NCBI RefSeq assembly: GCF_032062135.1
Contig: NC_092859.1
Span: forward strand, 104,363,179-104,427,178
DNA: 64,000 nucleotides
Reading direction: 5' to 3'
Source: Pyxicephalus adspersus
Taxonomy: Eukaryota > Chordata > Amphibia > Anura > Pyxicephalidae
Part shown: piece after piece, positions 31,749-45,221 of the stretch
Position numbering within the stretch: position 1 is the first letter of the stretch
Layout: the number at the start of each line of letters is the position of its first letter
Made by a program: the position numbers and the translations under genes
Notes under the pieces: generated by a model
Database searches by the model: none
What the model saw: the letters and a program-made list of their open reading frames with translations, nothing else
What the model was told of the DNA's origin: nothing

Positions 31749-33306
31749 AAGAGCCCTACACTTCAACACACCCGTACTTGAATGTAAAACCTGATTCAAG
31801 CCAGCAAAAACCCAGCAAGACAAGCCTGTGTCCCTTGCATAAATATACAAACACCAAGAATGGAAAAAGCCACCAAAACATAATTGTAAAACTCCAGGCA
31901 CATATATATCCTGCATTAATATAATTGTGTAATAGTTCTTTAAATGGATTTCCCAATAACTTCCATTCCCAGAAATCTTTTTTTTTTATATAAGTTTTCA
32001 TTACCCCACTGTATATAAAAAAAAAATCAGTTGGTGAATTAAAATGTATGCACTCTAAACCAGTCACACTCACTCTTATTCATGCCATTATAAGATCCCA
32101 GTCACACCAAACCAGTTGTGTTATATCATTCACATCATTTAGGCAAAGTGAGCTACCAATGCACTACAGCTGACAAAAAATGGCACCCCAATGTGTGTTC
32201 TTAGCTTATTTGAATAGCACCATAATGCATGTAATGTGCATTCACACAGGTGTAGAATGGGCCGTAGCATGACTTAGACATTAGTACTTCAAGGTAGAGG
32301 TAGTTAGGAGGATGATATTCATTCATTGTCCAGTTTTATCTAAAATATACCTTTCTTTGACTAATAAAGCCCCTGGATCACAATGAGAACCAGGTAACTA
32401 GTGTCTTAAGGGAAATGTCAGTGGTGGAAGCCTTAATCTTTTCCTGTGTTAGCTTTTGTTAAAATGTAAAGCCCCCTATAGAAAAGTATACAAGAGTATA
32501 CCTGCCAATGGAATTACCTAGTAGTATGCAGGGGTATGGCACATTCTGCAGCTGTTTATGTAGCCAGTCTTGCATTTGTCATCCATGGAATTATGGATTA
32601 TGGGATAGAGGAGACTTTATGGTGGACCTAGTCCTTCAAAATATCCCATATGTAGTCTCCTTAGTTGGTTATCTTTACTGTTGGCTGTCTTTACCACAAA
32701 TTGTAGATCCAAGGTCTTCTACCCCCAACATTTAATGGATTTGATAGGTTCATTTGGTTTCTTTTTAGCTCTGGTTATCTTTGTGATGGATAAAACTTCC
32801 TGCAAAGCACAACAAAGGTCTTTTCTAGATCATTTCAGTGCAGCAAAAATGGGTACAGTTGCTGATTACAGATAAGTACTGACATGCAGTATGCACTACA
32901 GAAATCCGAGTAGAACCATGAAGGCGTATAGATTCAGCAGAGGAGTGTAAGTGTGAAGAACTTTAATCCCTATGTTGGCCATGGATAGGCTGTTTGACCA
33001 GGATTTGCCAAATATTCTTTCACTTTACAAATGCTCATTGAGCACAAAAGATAATACAGAAGATTAGATACAAAAATATTGATTGAAATAATGTTGTAGT
33101 TGGGAAACAATTTTATGACCTAAAATCTAACCATTTTAGAGAAGTGTTTTTTTTAGTATTATTGATCATTTAGAACAATTACAGTATAAAATATATCCAC
33201 TACTACACAAGGCACAGACTATCGTGATAACCTAAAGTTGTACAAATTGCTTAAAACTCTTTGCAGGGTTTGTTTACAGATGTACTTTTAATCATTTCAG
33301 TAAGAT

Positions 33307-33384
33307 TGGTTCCTTCAATCCAAGACTTATTATGAAAGTGATTACTTCCAGAAATATTGTATTTAATACCTTTATTGAACAACT
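33307..33384. repeat. 78-bp repeat, copy 1
   Basis: Same orientation as 37277-37354 with two mismatches in 78 positions. Both begin TGGTTCCTTCAATCCAAG and end TATTGAACAACT. Flanks differ, so this is an interspersed repeat piece rather than a large local duplication. Confidence 0.75.
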
Positions 33385-36300
33385 TGGTCAGTACCAAGAA
33401 CTCACACTTTTCAGCCATACTAAGAGGACGATTAAGGTTGTCACATACAATTCCAATCTTGTATGTAAACATAAATAGACTCTGACTTGGTGGGTGGCAT
33501 ATTTGCCCAGTTCTCCAAACAAGCCCAGGCAAAAGTAGAAATTAAAGATGAGAGATAACTCCTTAAATCACATGATTTTTGTCTTGTGTGTTCCTGGATC
33601 CATGCAATTATTTGTGCTCTGGAGCGCAACTAGTTGCTTCATTTTGGTTTATAAACTTTGGTGTTGGTGAAACCCCTCCCAGTTTTACTTCTGACTTTCC
33701 TCATTAAACATACGCCAAGGAAAAAAAACTTACACTGTATTATTGTGCATCTACTACATGTGGTCTATAATAGCCATAGAATTCTAAAATATAGGAAATG
33801 GGTGAAGGGATGCCAAATATTGAAGAGTAAATTGAATATTCCAAAAGATAGGATCAAACCTGAAATTGTAGTTCTGTAATCTGAAATCTGCTTTCTGATG
33901 GTTACTCTGCATGACTTCTATATGAACTACGTCACTGAAAACATAGCATGAGTTTGATTGAAAGCATAACCCAGTAACACCCTCCCCCCTTTCTCACCAG
34001 TATTGTTTGGCTTTTGTAGCACTCTAGCCATAGATCAAAAACTGTTTGGTAGATTCATGGTAAACTTCATTCACCTTGTTTAATGTTTGCTTTCATGAAC
34101 CCGGAATATCAGGATTTGCCTACAGCAGTAAAAAGAGCGACTGTCCACATATTTCTCTCAGGACAATTACTTTAAATGTTCAGTGCACAAGACAAATGTC
34201 ACAGTCAGCTGCAACATGCATTGGAGCAGTGTGTGGCATTTTGTTTAATACGGTCTGTGTATGACAAAGACAAGTTTCCAGCAGTGTTTACAGCCAACAT
34301 TCTTTTCCAACTTCTACTTTCTTAGAACACTGCTGGAATGAACCCTAACCCTGAGTACATAGATATTGGTAATGAATAAAGTCTTCCATTGGTATAATTC
34401 CCTGTCCTCCCTTTATTTTTTATATTTTTCAGCACTATTGAGTTGTATTACTAATGGTTTATAGTCACACTGCGAGGGCTTGCCTGCTATAATCACATAA
34501 TTAATCTCTGTTTTAATAAAACCTCTAGAGAAAGCAGCAAGCCTGCTCATTACATGAGAAGGCAGCAACATTTGCCTCATTTCTATTCAAATGAATGGAA
34601 AACCATTAAAGTGTGTGTCAATAATGCATTGATTTCAGTGTAAAACTGTGCCAAAAACAGACAAGTGTAACATGATACTTAAATGTTTGTAATTGTTTTC
34701 AAATGTGATGGCTGCAAAAGTAGAAAGGATATTATGTACACTTATAAAATTTAGGCAGCAATTATGTTAAATTAACTTTTTGCCAAAAGTAGCATTTTGA
34801 TGTAATTTTGCCTTGTAAATGTAAGTTTAAATATCATTGATTCTACAAATATTGGCAGACAGGTCCTCAACAAAGAAAGCTTGTTAAGGTAAACTTTTGC
34901 AGAAGCTCACGTTGGTGCAGTGTTGGTATATTAGTTCCAAATGGCATCCCAACTCACCTTCCTGATGTGTTATATCCGATTGTTGGTGTGTGATAGCAGA
35001 AATTTTGTGTCAGATAAATCGGAATTTAATGCATGCCAAAGTGCTGCATTGGTTTTAATGGGCCCTAGAAGCTACAGGCAAAACTCACTCAAACCTTTGT
35101 GTTCACCCATCAAATGAAGATTGGTAAGCATTTTGAAAATACTACTCTGAAGCCAGTTCTATTTGGAGCAGTATTTACAAGGTTCATTTGTTTAGGACCT
35201 AATGAATAAAATGAATGAAGACTATATGCTTTGCATATAATTTGCATCAGTTCCAGTTAACATTAAGCAGGTCAAGTTGCAGTTGTTAAAATGCAGCTTT
35301 GTATAACCCCTTCAGGCTGAATGTTTCACAATCATAAGGAACCAGTTTTAGGGAAATACTTCTATTTTTAAGCATTCTGGCTTTACTGGATTTTAATTAA
35401 TTCCATCAATGGAACATTCTGCTTTAGCAGCCTACATTACTCAGATTTTGCCTATGCATAGTGGTACTTCAATACTGAAAGCTCCCAATGTTGTCCAATG
35501 AATATGAAAACCATTTGTAAAGGGCATATCAAAATGTCTTACTAAACATTTTTCTGAAAGAAACATGAATGTTGCCATTGCTGATTCCCTGAAGATGCCA
35601 GTTGCCTGATTATTACTTTCTGATTCACTGACTTTGGGGAACTAACTCCATACTTGTTCTATGTCAGTGAAGAACGCATTACAGTGACAACCAGGCAACT
35701 AGCATTTGCAGAATGATGGCTCTACAATGGCAGCCTCTATGTTTCTCTTGGGGGGAGTTTATCATTGCAATATCTAAAAGTATGTGCTCATTTGAAAATA
35801 TTCCACACTTTCCCTTAAGTTTTTTTAGATTTATAAAACCGTTTTTCGGCACTTTAAGGCAGACTTTCACAATTACAAATTATCTTGTGCCGATTCTCCA
35901 GTGTCCCTCAATAACAAAACAGAAATAAGTAGGGTACAGTTTACACAATTCATGTATCTTGCTGCACATAATGCATTTCATATAGAAGTGGGGTCAGCCA
36001 TACATGACCACTATATATGTGGAATACAATGTGTCCTACCAGGTACGCAGGACAATATGAATCCAGTCTCATTTGCCATTGTTTCTCAGTGAACAGTCAC
36101 TGGACTTTGCTACCCAGTTGTTTCTAAAATGACAGCCTCAACCCTTTTAATGTAAAGGGAGCAGTAAACCTGTTTCTTATTCTTGTTCCATGAACTGCCT
36201 TGTAATGGTGAATTGTTTTATTTAAAATGACACCATGTACTAGGAACAGACATTAGCTTTGAATCTGACAATTTTCTTTTACAGCAATTGTCCACTTGTT

Positions 36301-37276
36301 TTTAAAGTTGATACCCAGTTTTGTAAAATAAACCGTATTATGGGTAGTAATGACTGAACCAGGGTGAAATGGTAATAAAATGCTTTGATTTGCCCTAATA
36401 TTTTCATCTAGATCAGAATGGCCTGAAGAAAAAACACAACATTCATGAATTCCGTGCAGATTTAACAAATGTGCACATATACTGTATTTAACAAATCAAA
36501 CATTTCAGTTCATCTTTTTGCTCATTACTATTATGAATGGATGTGTGGTTTGTCTTTTTATGGCAGTGGTTTGGAACTTTTTCAGGTTCAGTACCAGTAA
36601 CATGACTGACCTAATTTGTAGTAAGGGTCGGAACTTTTACAGCTTTTATAGATGAGAGTTCTATAAAGAGTTTTCAGTTGTGTGGTTGCCAATCATACAT
36701 TGTGTAAATATTTATTTTCCCGGGCATTAGTTATTGGTCATGGTATAACTGGTAGTAGTCATATCCACCTGGACTTATTCCTATAATGATTTCATAGCTT
36801 GTCCAAGCCAATGCTCTACTTCTGAAACTTGAAGAAGTGGCTTGGACAAGCGTCCTTAACAAAAACAAGTCCAGCTGAATATTATTCACCACTACTAGAT
36901 TTACATAACTATTTTAAAAATAACAAGGGTTCCATTTATTAAAGGTTGGATAACACCATGCAGACAAGACATTATTATACAAGTATACCAGTATATTTTA
37001 AAGAGGGTTGATTTTTGGGATAACAGAGGTCTATATATTACCCAGTGACTCTGATATTTACTAAAACATTGGAAAATCAATTGCTGCCATTGAAATACAT
37101 GGACCAGGAAGATTCTCCACTAGGAAATGTTTCAGTCAATGACAGATTGACTGCTTTATAAATTTACCCCCTAAAGTGAGAATGTTTTGGTGGAAGCAGC
37201 CATTTCCTCACTCCAATGTTGCATTCTAGTTTTGGGGTCACTGCAAATAGCCTGGAGTAAATGAGTTGGGAAATAA

Positions 37277-37354
37277 TGGTTCCTTCAATCCAAGCCTTAT
37301 TATGAAAGTGATTACTTCCAGAAAGATTGTATTTAATACCTTTATTGAACAACT
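37277..37354. repeat. 78-bp repeat, copy 2
   Basis: Second copy of the segment at 33307-33384, 3.97 kb to its right. The minus strand is open across both copies (KGIKYN..GSNHFHNK), which may be chance or a trace of an unrecognised element ORF. Confidence 0.75.
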
Positions 37355-37458
37355 GCGTGTTTTGATGTATACCAGATAATATGACCCCTGAAAGTGCTCT
37401 TTTTTAAATACACAGTTCATATTATATGTGGGAGTAAATAGTTTGATTTATTTTTCAA

Positions 37459-37602
37459 TAATCTCCCTGGAAATTTGCTGTAGGGAGATGGTGGCCCCTT
37501 TATTGTGACCCAACTTTTCACTTACCACCCATAAACAGCCGGGTGGTTACTGAAAAGTCCTGGGTGGTGCACCCATCTAAAAATGGCTAGGGAGAACACT
37601 GT
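37459..37602. mobile_element. GTGTTCTCCC-family MITE
   Basis: The right end is intact (AGGGAGAACACTG). It contains TTTATTGTGACCCAAC, AACAGCCGGGTGGTTACTG and GGGTGGTGCACCCATCTAA, as in the copy at 46786-46937. The left end is partly lost. Confidence 0.6.
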
Positions 37603-39785
37603 ATCTGATATATTTGCACAAATTTAATAAGCTTTGACATATCCAAAACAATGGGACATGCAAAAACAAGTCTTTAGAGATTTCCAACGTTTTAGTTTTC
37701 TATTTTTTTTTTTTTTCTGAATTTGAGTGTTTTATATGGTTACATCAGCTATAAGTTGATGGCACCTCAATTACCCAGATGCAGTAATTGGGGGATTGAT
37801 CACCTAAATGTATGCATGTAGGTAAGGAAGGCATCATATGAGGACCTTCATTACAGCACAAACACTCCAACTGAGATATGGGAAGCTCTGCTGTGGCTAA
37901 AATGTAGAAATAAATAAAGCATGGCCCATGCTAGTCATGCATGCCGGCAGTGATCAACATAGTACTGTGCATGCTTCACTATCATATGCATCAATCTTCC
38001 ATCTAATAAAGCACCTAGACTTATTTCATTTCAGAAAACACATTGAAAAGGTATAGACATAGAATTAGCAGGATTTTCTTCTTTACAAAGTTTTGTATTA
38101 GTGGTTTTCCTGAAATTACAAAACATAAAGGGAAACTGTCCACAAAAATGTGTATATTGTTCTTACTTATAAAGTAGTTACCTGATTTGTATAAATTTAC
38201 ATAAATATATATATATATTTGTTATGGTTTTAATATTGAAATAAACGTCTCTGTGGTAGAGATGACATTCTTATCTACCACGTGTGTCAATAACAAACTC
38301 ATTGTCTGGCTTTTTAGCAACGGAAATCGTTTTATGTTTTAGTATTGCAAATTATGTTGAGATTTGGAAGGTGACTGGTTTGGTAGTAGCATATTCATTT
38401 TATGATAAATGCGTTTATAAAAAGCTTGGGTATATTTTCCAATACGTCTCCTGGTAATACAGCTACATACATATGGAAACAAAGGGACAAGAATAGAGGG
38501 CTCGTTCTAATTAGTGTGTAACCATGTGAAACGCGTGTGTTAATGCAACACATAAAAAGTGTGTTGGTGTGCATTCATTCCCAATGGCATTCCAAATGCA
38601 CCTTACACATCAGTCAGCCTGATAATGAAAAGAGTTTTTTTTAAAAAAAGAGGTTTTAAAAATACCTACAAGCAAATACCCTAGCAGACCCCCATATCTC
38701 TGAAGTTGTCCATTGAAATAGATTAATTACTCCAAAGGTATCCACACAGCAAGTCACGCAGTAGTATAAATGACAGACAATACAAGCTGCAACTGGCAGG
38801 GAGGATCCACCAGCAATATCCATAAATACTTTTATCTGTGCCTTTGAATCCTCCGGGATCATCTTTATAATACACTTTACCGCATTATAATAAACTGCTG
38901 TAGCATCATAATATTGATTCCTTTCCTATCACGCAGCAGAATGCAGTATTAATAAATCAGATTAGGCCAGATTACGCTGCAGTCCATGTACATCTAAAGA
39001 TTATTCTGAGTGATATGAATTACATAATGCCAACAGCTAAACTGCTAGTAATCCATATACTGTATATAGGAGAGAATCTAACATTCAGCAGCAGTCTCTG
39101 GTGCAGAATTAATCACAGCCATTTAAAATACATGGCCTTGTTAAGAGTCTCCTCCAGAGAATGTTGCTGAATGTCATTCACCGCTTTATAAATAGACCCC
39201 TCAATATTTACTGCTTGCCACTTCAGCTTTGTGTTGAGTAGAAAAGGAAGATGCAGCACAAGAAACCAGTCAGTTCACATTCCAACAAGGAGAATGCTGA
39301 TTGCGGAGAACGGATTTGTAGATGAGCAAATCATTGTACTGTTTCTTCATTTTTCACAACTTGGGGAATAAGTAAATGACAGGCTGGGACAGTGGGTCTA
39401 ATAACGTCATTCATCCTGGAAGACTGAGGACATCTTGTGGTAGAAAAGAAGTAATGCAGGGAGAAGCGCTGGGTTAAAGGTGAGTATTAAAGCAAAAGTT
39501 GTGTATTTTACTTTTAATTAACTTATTTTTTTTTACCTAAGCTTTGCTTTGACACAATACCACATATAACTAAACTTTTAGAATAAATAAAAAAATACAA
39601 ATCTTTATCTGTGTGTTCAAGCATTGTAAACTGAGGCTACTGCTTTTTTAATTGATGACACTTATTGATGATACTTGGACTATTTAACAGAGAGTGTAAT
39701 GTGATCCGTTTAATGTAAATAATTGAATACATATTTCCTAGATCGTCTCATGTCAACCTACTGCAGATAATCTCTGCTTCTCTGA

Positions 39786-39797
39786 CCCCCCCCCCCC
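39786..39797 (+). repeat. 12-C homopolymer
   Basis: Uninterrupted C run in intergenic DNA; length may be imprecise. Confidence 0.85.
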
Positions 39798-40139
39798 ATA
39801 GAACAACCGTCAGGGATCCAAGAGCCTATTCCCCAGGCTGGGAGAATTTTAGGGCGAACTGGCACAATCTTCAAACCCTTTACCCCAGCAAGCAAATCTA
39901 AACCCACACAGAATGTAGAATCAAATGTGAAGAGTTTCTGAAGGTTTCCGAGTACCGTGGGTATATGAATAAAGCACTTCAGCAGAGTCTGGATGGGCAG
40001 TGTCAGTGACAAGTGAATTTTAGACTAATGAGAGATACCAACTGGACTTTGCATAGGGGCCGCATGGGTCTTTCTTCATACAGACACAGATTCATTATTC
40101 TTAACAAAAATAATGTTGTTTGTGTAACTTAATAGAGCA

Positions 40140-40290
40140 AATTGAAGGCTTCAGAAATCACAGTCCCTGTACCACTGACAGAATGAAGGATGAAGATCTA
40201 TTCTCTGTTGTTCTTGGTCACAATGACCTCAGGAGATTTCCGACCAGTTTTGGATCTCCATGGAGACCTAGATGAAGGTTTCAGCTATAA
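40140..40290 (+). mobile_element. Reverse-transcriptase scrap of a DIRS/gypsy-type retroelement
   Basis: A short plus frame reads YSLLFLVTMTSGDFRPVLDL, which resembles the N-terminal RT block (FLV.K..G.FRPVLDL) of DIRS- and gypsy-type elements. The frame after it diverges quickly. I see no LTRs, split direct repeats or tyrosine recombinase domain, so only this scrap is supported. Confidence 0.4.
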
Positions 40291-42125
40291 CTCCTCAAGG
40301 GTTCAAGTCTGGGTTCTGCTTGCCCCATCCAGTGTCAAATGGCCTAACAGGCCCTGTTGGCCTCTTATTATCATCCATCGATCTCTTTTTCCATGTTGCA
40401 TCCTATTCTTTAGCCATTACTTCAGCAAGATGCATGTCAGAACCTGAAGAAGCCATAATGTAAATGTGGTAAACCTTAAACATGTGCAATCTTTAATTTA
40501 AATTTCTATATCATTTCAGGAACAATAATTTTTGCATGTTTGTCCACCAACCCAGAGGTAAATTAGAGAAGGCTAGAGACTGATTCTGTCAATTTATTTG
40601 TAAATATCTAAGATGTTTGTCTGTCCCTCCTAGGAGGTCCTAAGAAAAGGTTTGGATTGTCTGGACTATTCAGTTTGCCTACATGGTCTCCCAATGAGAT
40701 CTGGGTCCATCCTACAAGACTCATTCCTACATCTCGTACACCCTATGTCAAAGTTCTGGTGGAGAAAGCATATAAAGCGGTTAGTTGGAGGCTCAACTAA
40801 CACTTTCAAAACCACACTAGTCCTTAGCTGTCCCATTGGGTTCTGCAATATCTTTGGGTTCTGCTGACATTACTTCAGCCTTCTCAATAATGAACATTGA
40901 TGCAGAGATTTCTGAGAATTTAGTTTTTCCTCCCAATATACATTGCTTGTTACATCCCACAAAAAGGTGGTTCCAATGAGGAGATCCAGGAGAAGTCCTA
41001 TCTTCTATTTTCTGGCATTTACTTTACTAAATGCCCCATGACTATTTATAGGAACACTGAGCAAGGCTAGCACTGAATGTTTTGACCTAGCTAGGAGTGG
41101 CCCTATGGAGGGCAGAGGGGCAGAGTTGACCCGCAGTAGGCTGACATGATAGGAATCTAGCAAAGGAAAACTATGGTAAGTAAAAGATATTTTTTTTCCA
41201 AATCATAAACAACAAAAAGTGTTTTGATCATAGAAAGGTAAGTTGTTTAGGGCAGAATTGGCTTGTTACACAACAGCTGAGGCTAGACTCCTACTACCAG
41301 TTTAGAAAATGTTTCATGTGCAGTCCATAATCCCCCTTCCTTTGAATAATGAATAGAGAGTTTATAGAATAATATACAGCCATTGGTATTTGTCTTTGTG
41401 TAAATTTTATGATTTTTGTTTAAATGTCTTTGTCCCAGTACAGAAACAATTCTCAGATTTGGATAAAAAGTGCCAATATGACATTCAAGATGGTGATGTC
41501 CAGTAGCACACTCACAGAAGGATACTTTCACAGAAGCTTGGCATACACAGATAATCTTGCACGAGTAGGTCAGAAACCATTGGCCCTATATTCCTCCCAG
41601 TGCAGTTCCTTTAAAGCTGGAGAACTCTGTAACATTTGAATTGGCATTTAAGTTTTGTGGCACCTCCTGTTCACAGTGCTTTTGTTTGCAAAATTCCCTG
41701 CAAATATTTGATAAAAAGTAAATCTGCTTTTCATGCAAAGGTAATTTCCACAAGCTCTGGCACATTGGCAGTGTTTTATATTTGAATGGAGCAGCACAAC
41801 AATGCAGAAACACAAGGTAATGCTATTTATGAAGGGTAAAGTACTGTGTATGCCATTTTATACGGTGAACATTGTTTCTATATGGTCTATTTTTTTTTCC
41901 AATTTATAAAAGTTTATTTATTTTTACATCTAGCCCTCCCACCTACCTTATTCCTCATGCTTACATCCTTACCCTACCCTCTACACATATTGCCAATTAA
42001 AAAAAATCCCTAAAGATTATTTGTAATTGGCAATGCCCCAAACTGTTCTGAAATGTCTGCAGAAGAAGTGGGAAAAGGAAAGCTGATATCATTGCTTACA
42101 TGCAGACATCCTCCACAAGCACACT

Positions 42126-42130
<5 letters not shown>

Positions 42131-42165
<35 letters not shown>
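42131..42165 (+). repeat. (AT)n microsatellite
   Basis: About 35 bp of alternating A and T in intergenic DNA. Confidence 0.9.
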
Positions 42166-42169
<4 letters not shown>

Positions 42170-42655
42170 TGCTTATACAGGTATGAAAACACCAACTTTC
42201 TCACATTTTAACCAAAAAAATCATTTGTTAGTTCTAGAATTTAACTAGGGTCAGTTTTAGGCATATGTGCAGGGCTCCAGTTGACAGAATGGCAAAGTGT
42301 GCAGGGTGCTGGAATGCTTTTTGAGCACTCATTTCATTATGTTAAATATATCTGCGGCTGACAAAAATTTTTGTTTGTCACATTAGACCCTGCCTAATAT
42401 GTAGGCTTTGCTTTGTTACAGGCACTACCACTTGAATCCCAACATTTTACTTTAGCTATACCACAAGCTAAAATACATTGCTTTGCCTAAGTTTAACCGC
42501 GGCTGAGACCCAAATCATTACTTTATTTAAATGCAATGGCTTGCTTTAGGTTAAATCAGTAAAGGAGATCCTGTTTTATATGGTAGCCTTTTGTGTTTTT
42601 CCTTACCGAACAAAAACAGAGGCCTGCTCAATACATTCACCTTAGTAGAGACTAC

Positions 42656-42790
42656 GGCTGCGTACACACTTGCAATAATTATCGTTGGACTAATGACCGT
42701 TCGTCCACTAATCGTTAACAAAAAAAGTGCACAACGACACCAATGAACGAGGATTGTCGCTGGAAATGAACGACCGTCCTGGCAGATATC
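42656..42790. mobile_element. Harbinger-like MITE, left part
   Basis: The left terminus GGCTGCGTACACACTTGC is followed by CGTTCG-type words as in 22063-22476, with GAACGAGGATTGTCGCTGG recognisable. The right half is missing and replaced by other repeats. Confidence 0.6.
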
Positions 42791-42811
42791 TTTTTTTTAA
42801 GTGCAACACCC

Positions 42812-42838
42812 AAAAAAAAAAAAAAAAAAAAAAAAAAA
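42812..42838 (+). repeat. 27-A homopolymer
   Basis: Uninterrupted A run at the broken right side of the Harbinger-like copy. Confidence 0.9.
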
Positions 42839-42875
42839 GGTGCAGCACCGTCCCCTATATCTCTATCGCCTAGGC

Positions 42876-43072
42876 CAAAGGTAGGCAAACTCCGGCCTTT
42901 AGCCCGGATACGGCCTATCCAGTATTCCAGTCGGCCGAACGACTCCCTAGTTATTTATTGTTGGATTTGGCCTAATTGAATTGTTGCGTTGGACTCCTTG
43001 TTTCTTCTAGCCTAGTGTGTCTTCTTGACCTCCTGAAATGGCCTAGTAGTCCTAAAAGTTTGCCGACCCCTG
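42876..43072 (+). mobile_element. Short hAT element, deletion relative of 1346-1853
   Basis: 197 bp. The left end CAAAGGTAGGCAAACTCCGG and the right end AGTTTGCCGACCCCTG are those of the element at 1346-1853. Shared inner blocks include AGTATTCCAGTC, TAGTTATTTATTGTTGGAT and GAAATGGCCTAGTAGTCC. The BED-finger middle is deleted. Flanks GCCTAGGC (42868-42875) and GCTTAGAC (43073-43080) agree at 6 of 8 positions, a weathered 8-bp duplication. Confidence 0.8.
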
Positions 43073-43089
43073 GCTTAGACAATCGAGAA

Positions 43090-43304
43090 TGAATGGGAGC
43101 GCAGAGCCTCCCGGGATACCTAGGTCACGCATCCTGGGAGGCTCTTGGGTGCTCCTTCTGCAAATGCCTGGCATTATGCAATGAGATCGGCTCCAGGACG
43201 ACGTGGGACCTGATGCAGGACATGCCTGGATGGATCAGACTGCCCTGCCAAATTGAAGATGTGTATTTTTTTTTTTGGCAGTTTTTAGTTCAGTTCCTCT
43301 TTAA
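43090..43304. mobile_element. TTAA-type MITE right portion with hairpin
   Basis: The right end reads AGTTCAGTTCCTCTTTAA (TTAA 43301-43304), whose complement TTAAAGAGGAACTGAACT resembles the termini at 53870 and 61455. A 15-bp hairpin (43103-43117 with 43131-43145, one mismatch) lies inside. The left edge is unclear because other repeats abut it. Confidence 0.45.
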
Positions 43305-44064
43305 ACTCTGCCCCTTTTTATCCATTATAGGGTTGTCCCTGAGTACCTGCAATCCTATTTTTATAGTTAAATAAGATTGTTTTTGTTCCTAATGGTGCAA
43401 TGTATACCAACTTAGCTGGAAGATCAGCCTTCTACCTCCACCTGTCAGTGGATGACATGGGGACTTGGTATTCTGCAGCCAAACTGAGGAATAGCACAGG
43501 GATTCTACCTTAGTGAACAAAGGTCATACAAGGTAGGCTCCTGTGCTATGGCCTAAACCACCTACTCACCTAAATAAGTCTTCAAGGACAGCAAATGTAG
43601 CAGCAATGCCGGCAGCTCTGGACACTATTTTTTCTTAATAAAAAGATATCTGATGCTAGGTAAAACTTTTATATAAATTGGAACTGTTCCTACTGCTGAA
43701 CAACAAATATTTCCTAATCGCAAATGGCCAATGTGTACTTACCCAAATCTCTGTGTGGATTTGTTTTTAACATCTGCAGTAACCTAGTATTAAACTTTGC
43801 CCCTGCACAAGCTTTCTGTATCAAGACCAGTTGTTCTTGTTCTGCAGAGTGCTGGACTGGCATCCAACCCCCTTCTGTAGTATGTGGACCAGCTCTCTGC
43901 ACAGGCTATGTGAAGCCCACTGAAAGTGACTGCAATAAATAATAATTAAGACTTGGCTTTGCAAAGAATTTTGGTAAACGCAAAGGTGAATAATATATAT
44001 ATATATGTTTAAATAAATATATAAAGGAATGGGTGCAGGCAGGTTTTTTATTGCAAAACTGCAA

Positions 44065-44196
44065 TTAACCTCCCTGGCGGTCTAATTATGTCAGTATTTT
44101 TATGTCAAAAGCGGTACATTGTTTTGCATGGAAATTGGTTGTTTAATATTTTAGGCCTGTAATTCTTAGGAATAACTCCCAGGTAAGATAAGTTAA
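44065..44196. mobile_element. Short TTAA-flanked MITE, relative of 16272-16857
   Basis: It starts TTAACCTCCCTGGCGGTC and contains TTGCATGGAAATT and CCTGTAATTCTTAGGAATAAC, which occur in complement within 16272-16857. A TTAA at 44193-44196 after CTCCCAGG gives a plausible right end, but this is less certain. Confidence 0.5.
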
Positions 44197-44476
44197 ATTT
44201 TTTAAATTTGTACAAACATAGGTACAATAATAGATAAACTTTTGGATTTAATATTTCTTATTTGGATTTATGTTTTTTTAACTATCACTTTGATTAATGT
44301 TTAAAAACAGATTTTTTAAAAACAGATTGTTAAAAACAATGTAACCTGCTTTTAAATTTCCCGCCAAGCTACAGCAGATTTAGTTCTGCGTTGAAAAAAA
44401 AATTGTGCCTGGAGTTCAGCTTTAAAGTCCAGTTGAAATTAGATAAATACATTCCAAGTACATCAAAACAAAAGTA

Positions 44477-44479
<3 letters not shown>

Positions 44480-44532
<53 letters not shown>
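44480..44532 (+). repeat. (AT)n microsatellite
   Basis: More than 50 bp of perfect AT repeat between RSBN1L and TMEM60. Confidence 0.9.
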
Positions 44533-44536
<4 letters not shown>

Positions 44537-44994
44537 TGGCCATGGCCTGTGTAGATAAGCTTTTGCCTTTCCAGTAGATGCAGCAAAGCTGTAGGGAGGA
44601 AGGTCCAGAAAACCCCCTGCTGAATCAGATCCAGGGCAGAAGAGAGTATAAGCATTGGTAATTGCAGTGCTATGGGTCTTATAGGATTCTTTACATAGAC
44701 TACTGCTTCTCTACAGAGAATTAGGGTTTAACTCTCCAGATGGTGGCAGAGAAATGTTTTCTTTATTCAGTCTGGGACTGCTTTGGAAAGAAAATGAAGT
44801 GTAAAACGTTAGACACTATTTGTTTTGATGGAATATATTTTGCAGATTTCACCTAAAGGTTCAGTTGGGATTTAAAGCCCTCTACATAAAAGTTTTCTCT
44901 GTTGCCTAAAAACAAAATAAAATAGAAAAAAAAACAAACACTTTTTTTGTCACACAACTTTAAGCTTTACATCATGGGGTTTCATTTATTTACA

Positions 44995-45000
44995 TATAAT
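44995..45000 (-). terminator. TMEM60: TMEM60 poly(A) signal
   Basis: TTTATT on the plus strand is AATAAA on the minus strand, 222 bp after the TMEM60 stop. It is the first such hexamer in that direction. A longer 3' UTR is possible. Confidence 0.5.
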
Positions 45001-45221
45001 ACAGCTCAAGTAAATCCATGCAAACTTCCAGAGAACTACTGAAAACATCCCACCGATGTTGGTCAACAACAATAAATTATTTGCATGGCAGCCTGTGGGA
45101 GGGTGAGGTGAACATGCCAGCTGGATTTGTGTGAAATACCTCTATGCGGTAAAAGATGGTATCCAGGGAATACATGCACGACACGGTTCCTTGCTGTACC
45201 CATAACTGTCCATCTGGGGTG

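Larger units (their letters stand above)
30871..44994. other. Intergenic DNA between RSBN1L and TMEM60
   Basis: No gene is supported. Open frames are short and unremarkable. Contents: GTGTTCTCCC-family MITEs (31584-31748, 37459-37602), a 78-bp duplicated segment (33307-33384 and 37277-37354), a retroelement RT scrap (about 40140-40290), a nested repeat cluster (42653-43304), a TTAA-type MITE near 44065 and AT microsatellites. I see nothing assignable in 32000-33250, 33900-36900, 37700-39700 or 41200-42100. Confidence 0.65.

Noticed and set aside
40652..40867. Tyrosine-recombinase frame downstream of the RT scrap
   Set aside because: I could not identify the catalytic residues, so a complete DIRS-type element is not supported.
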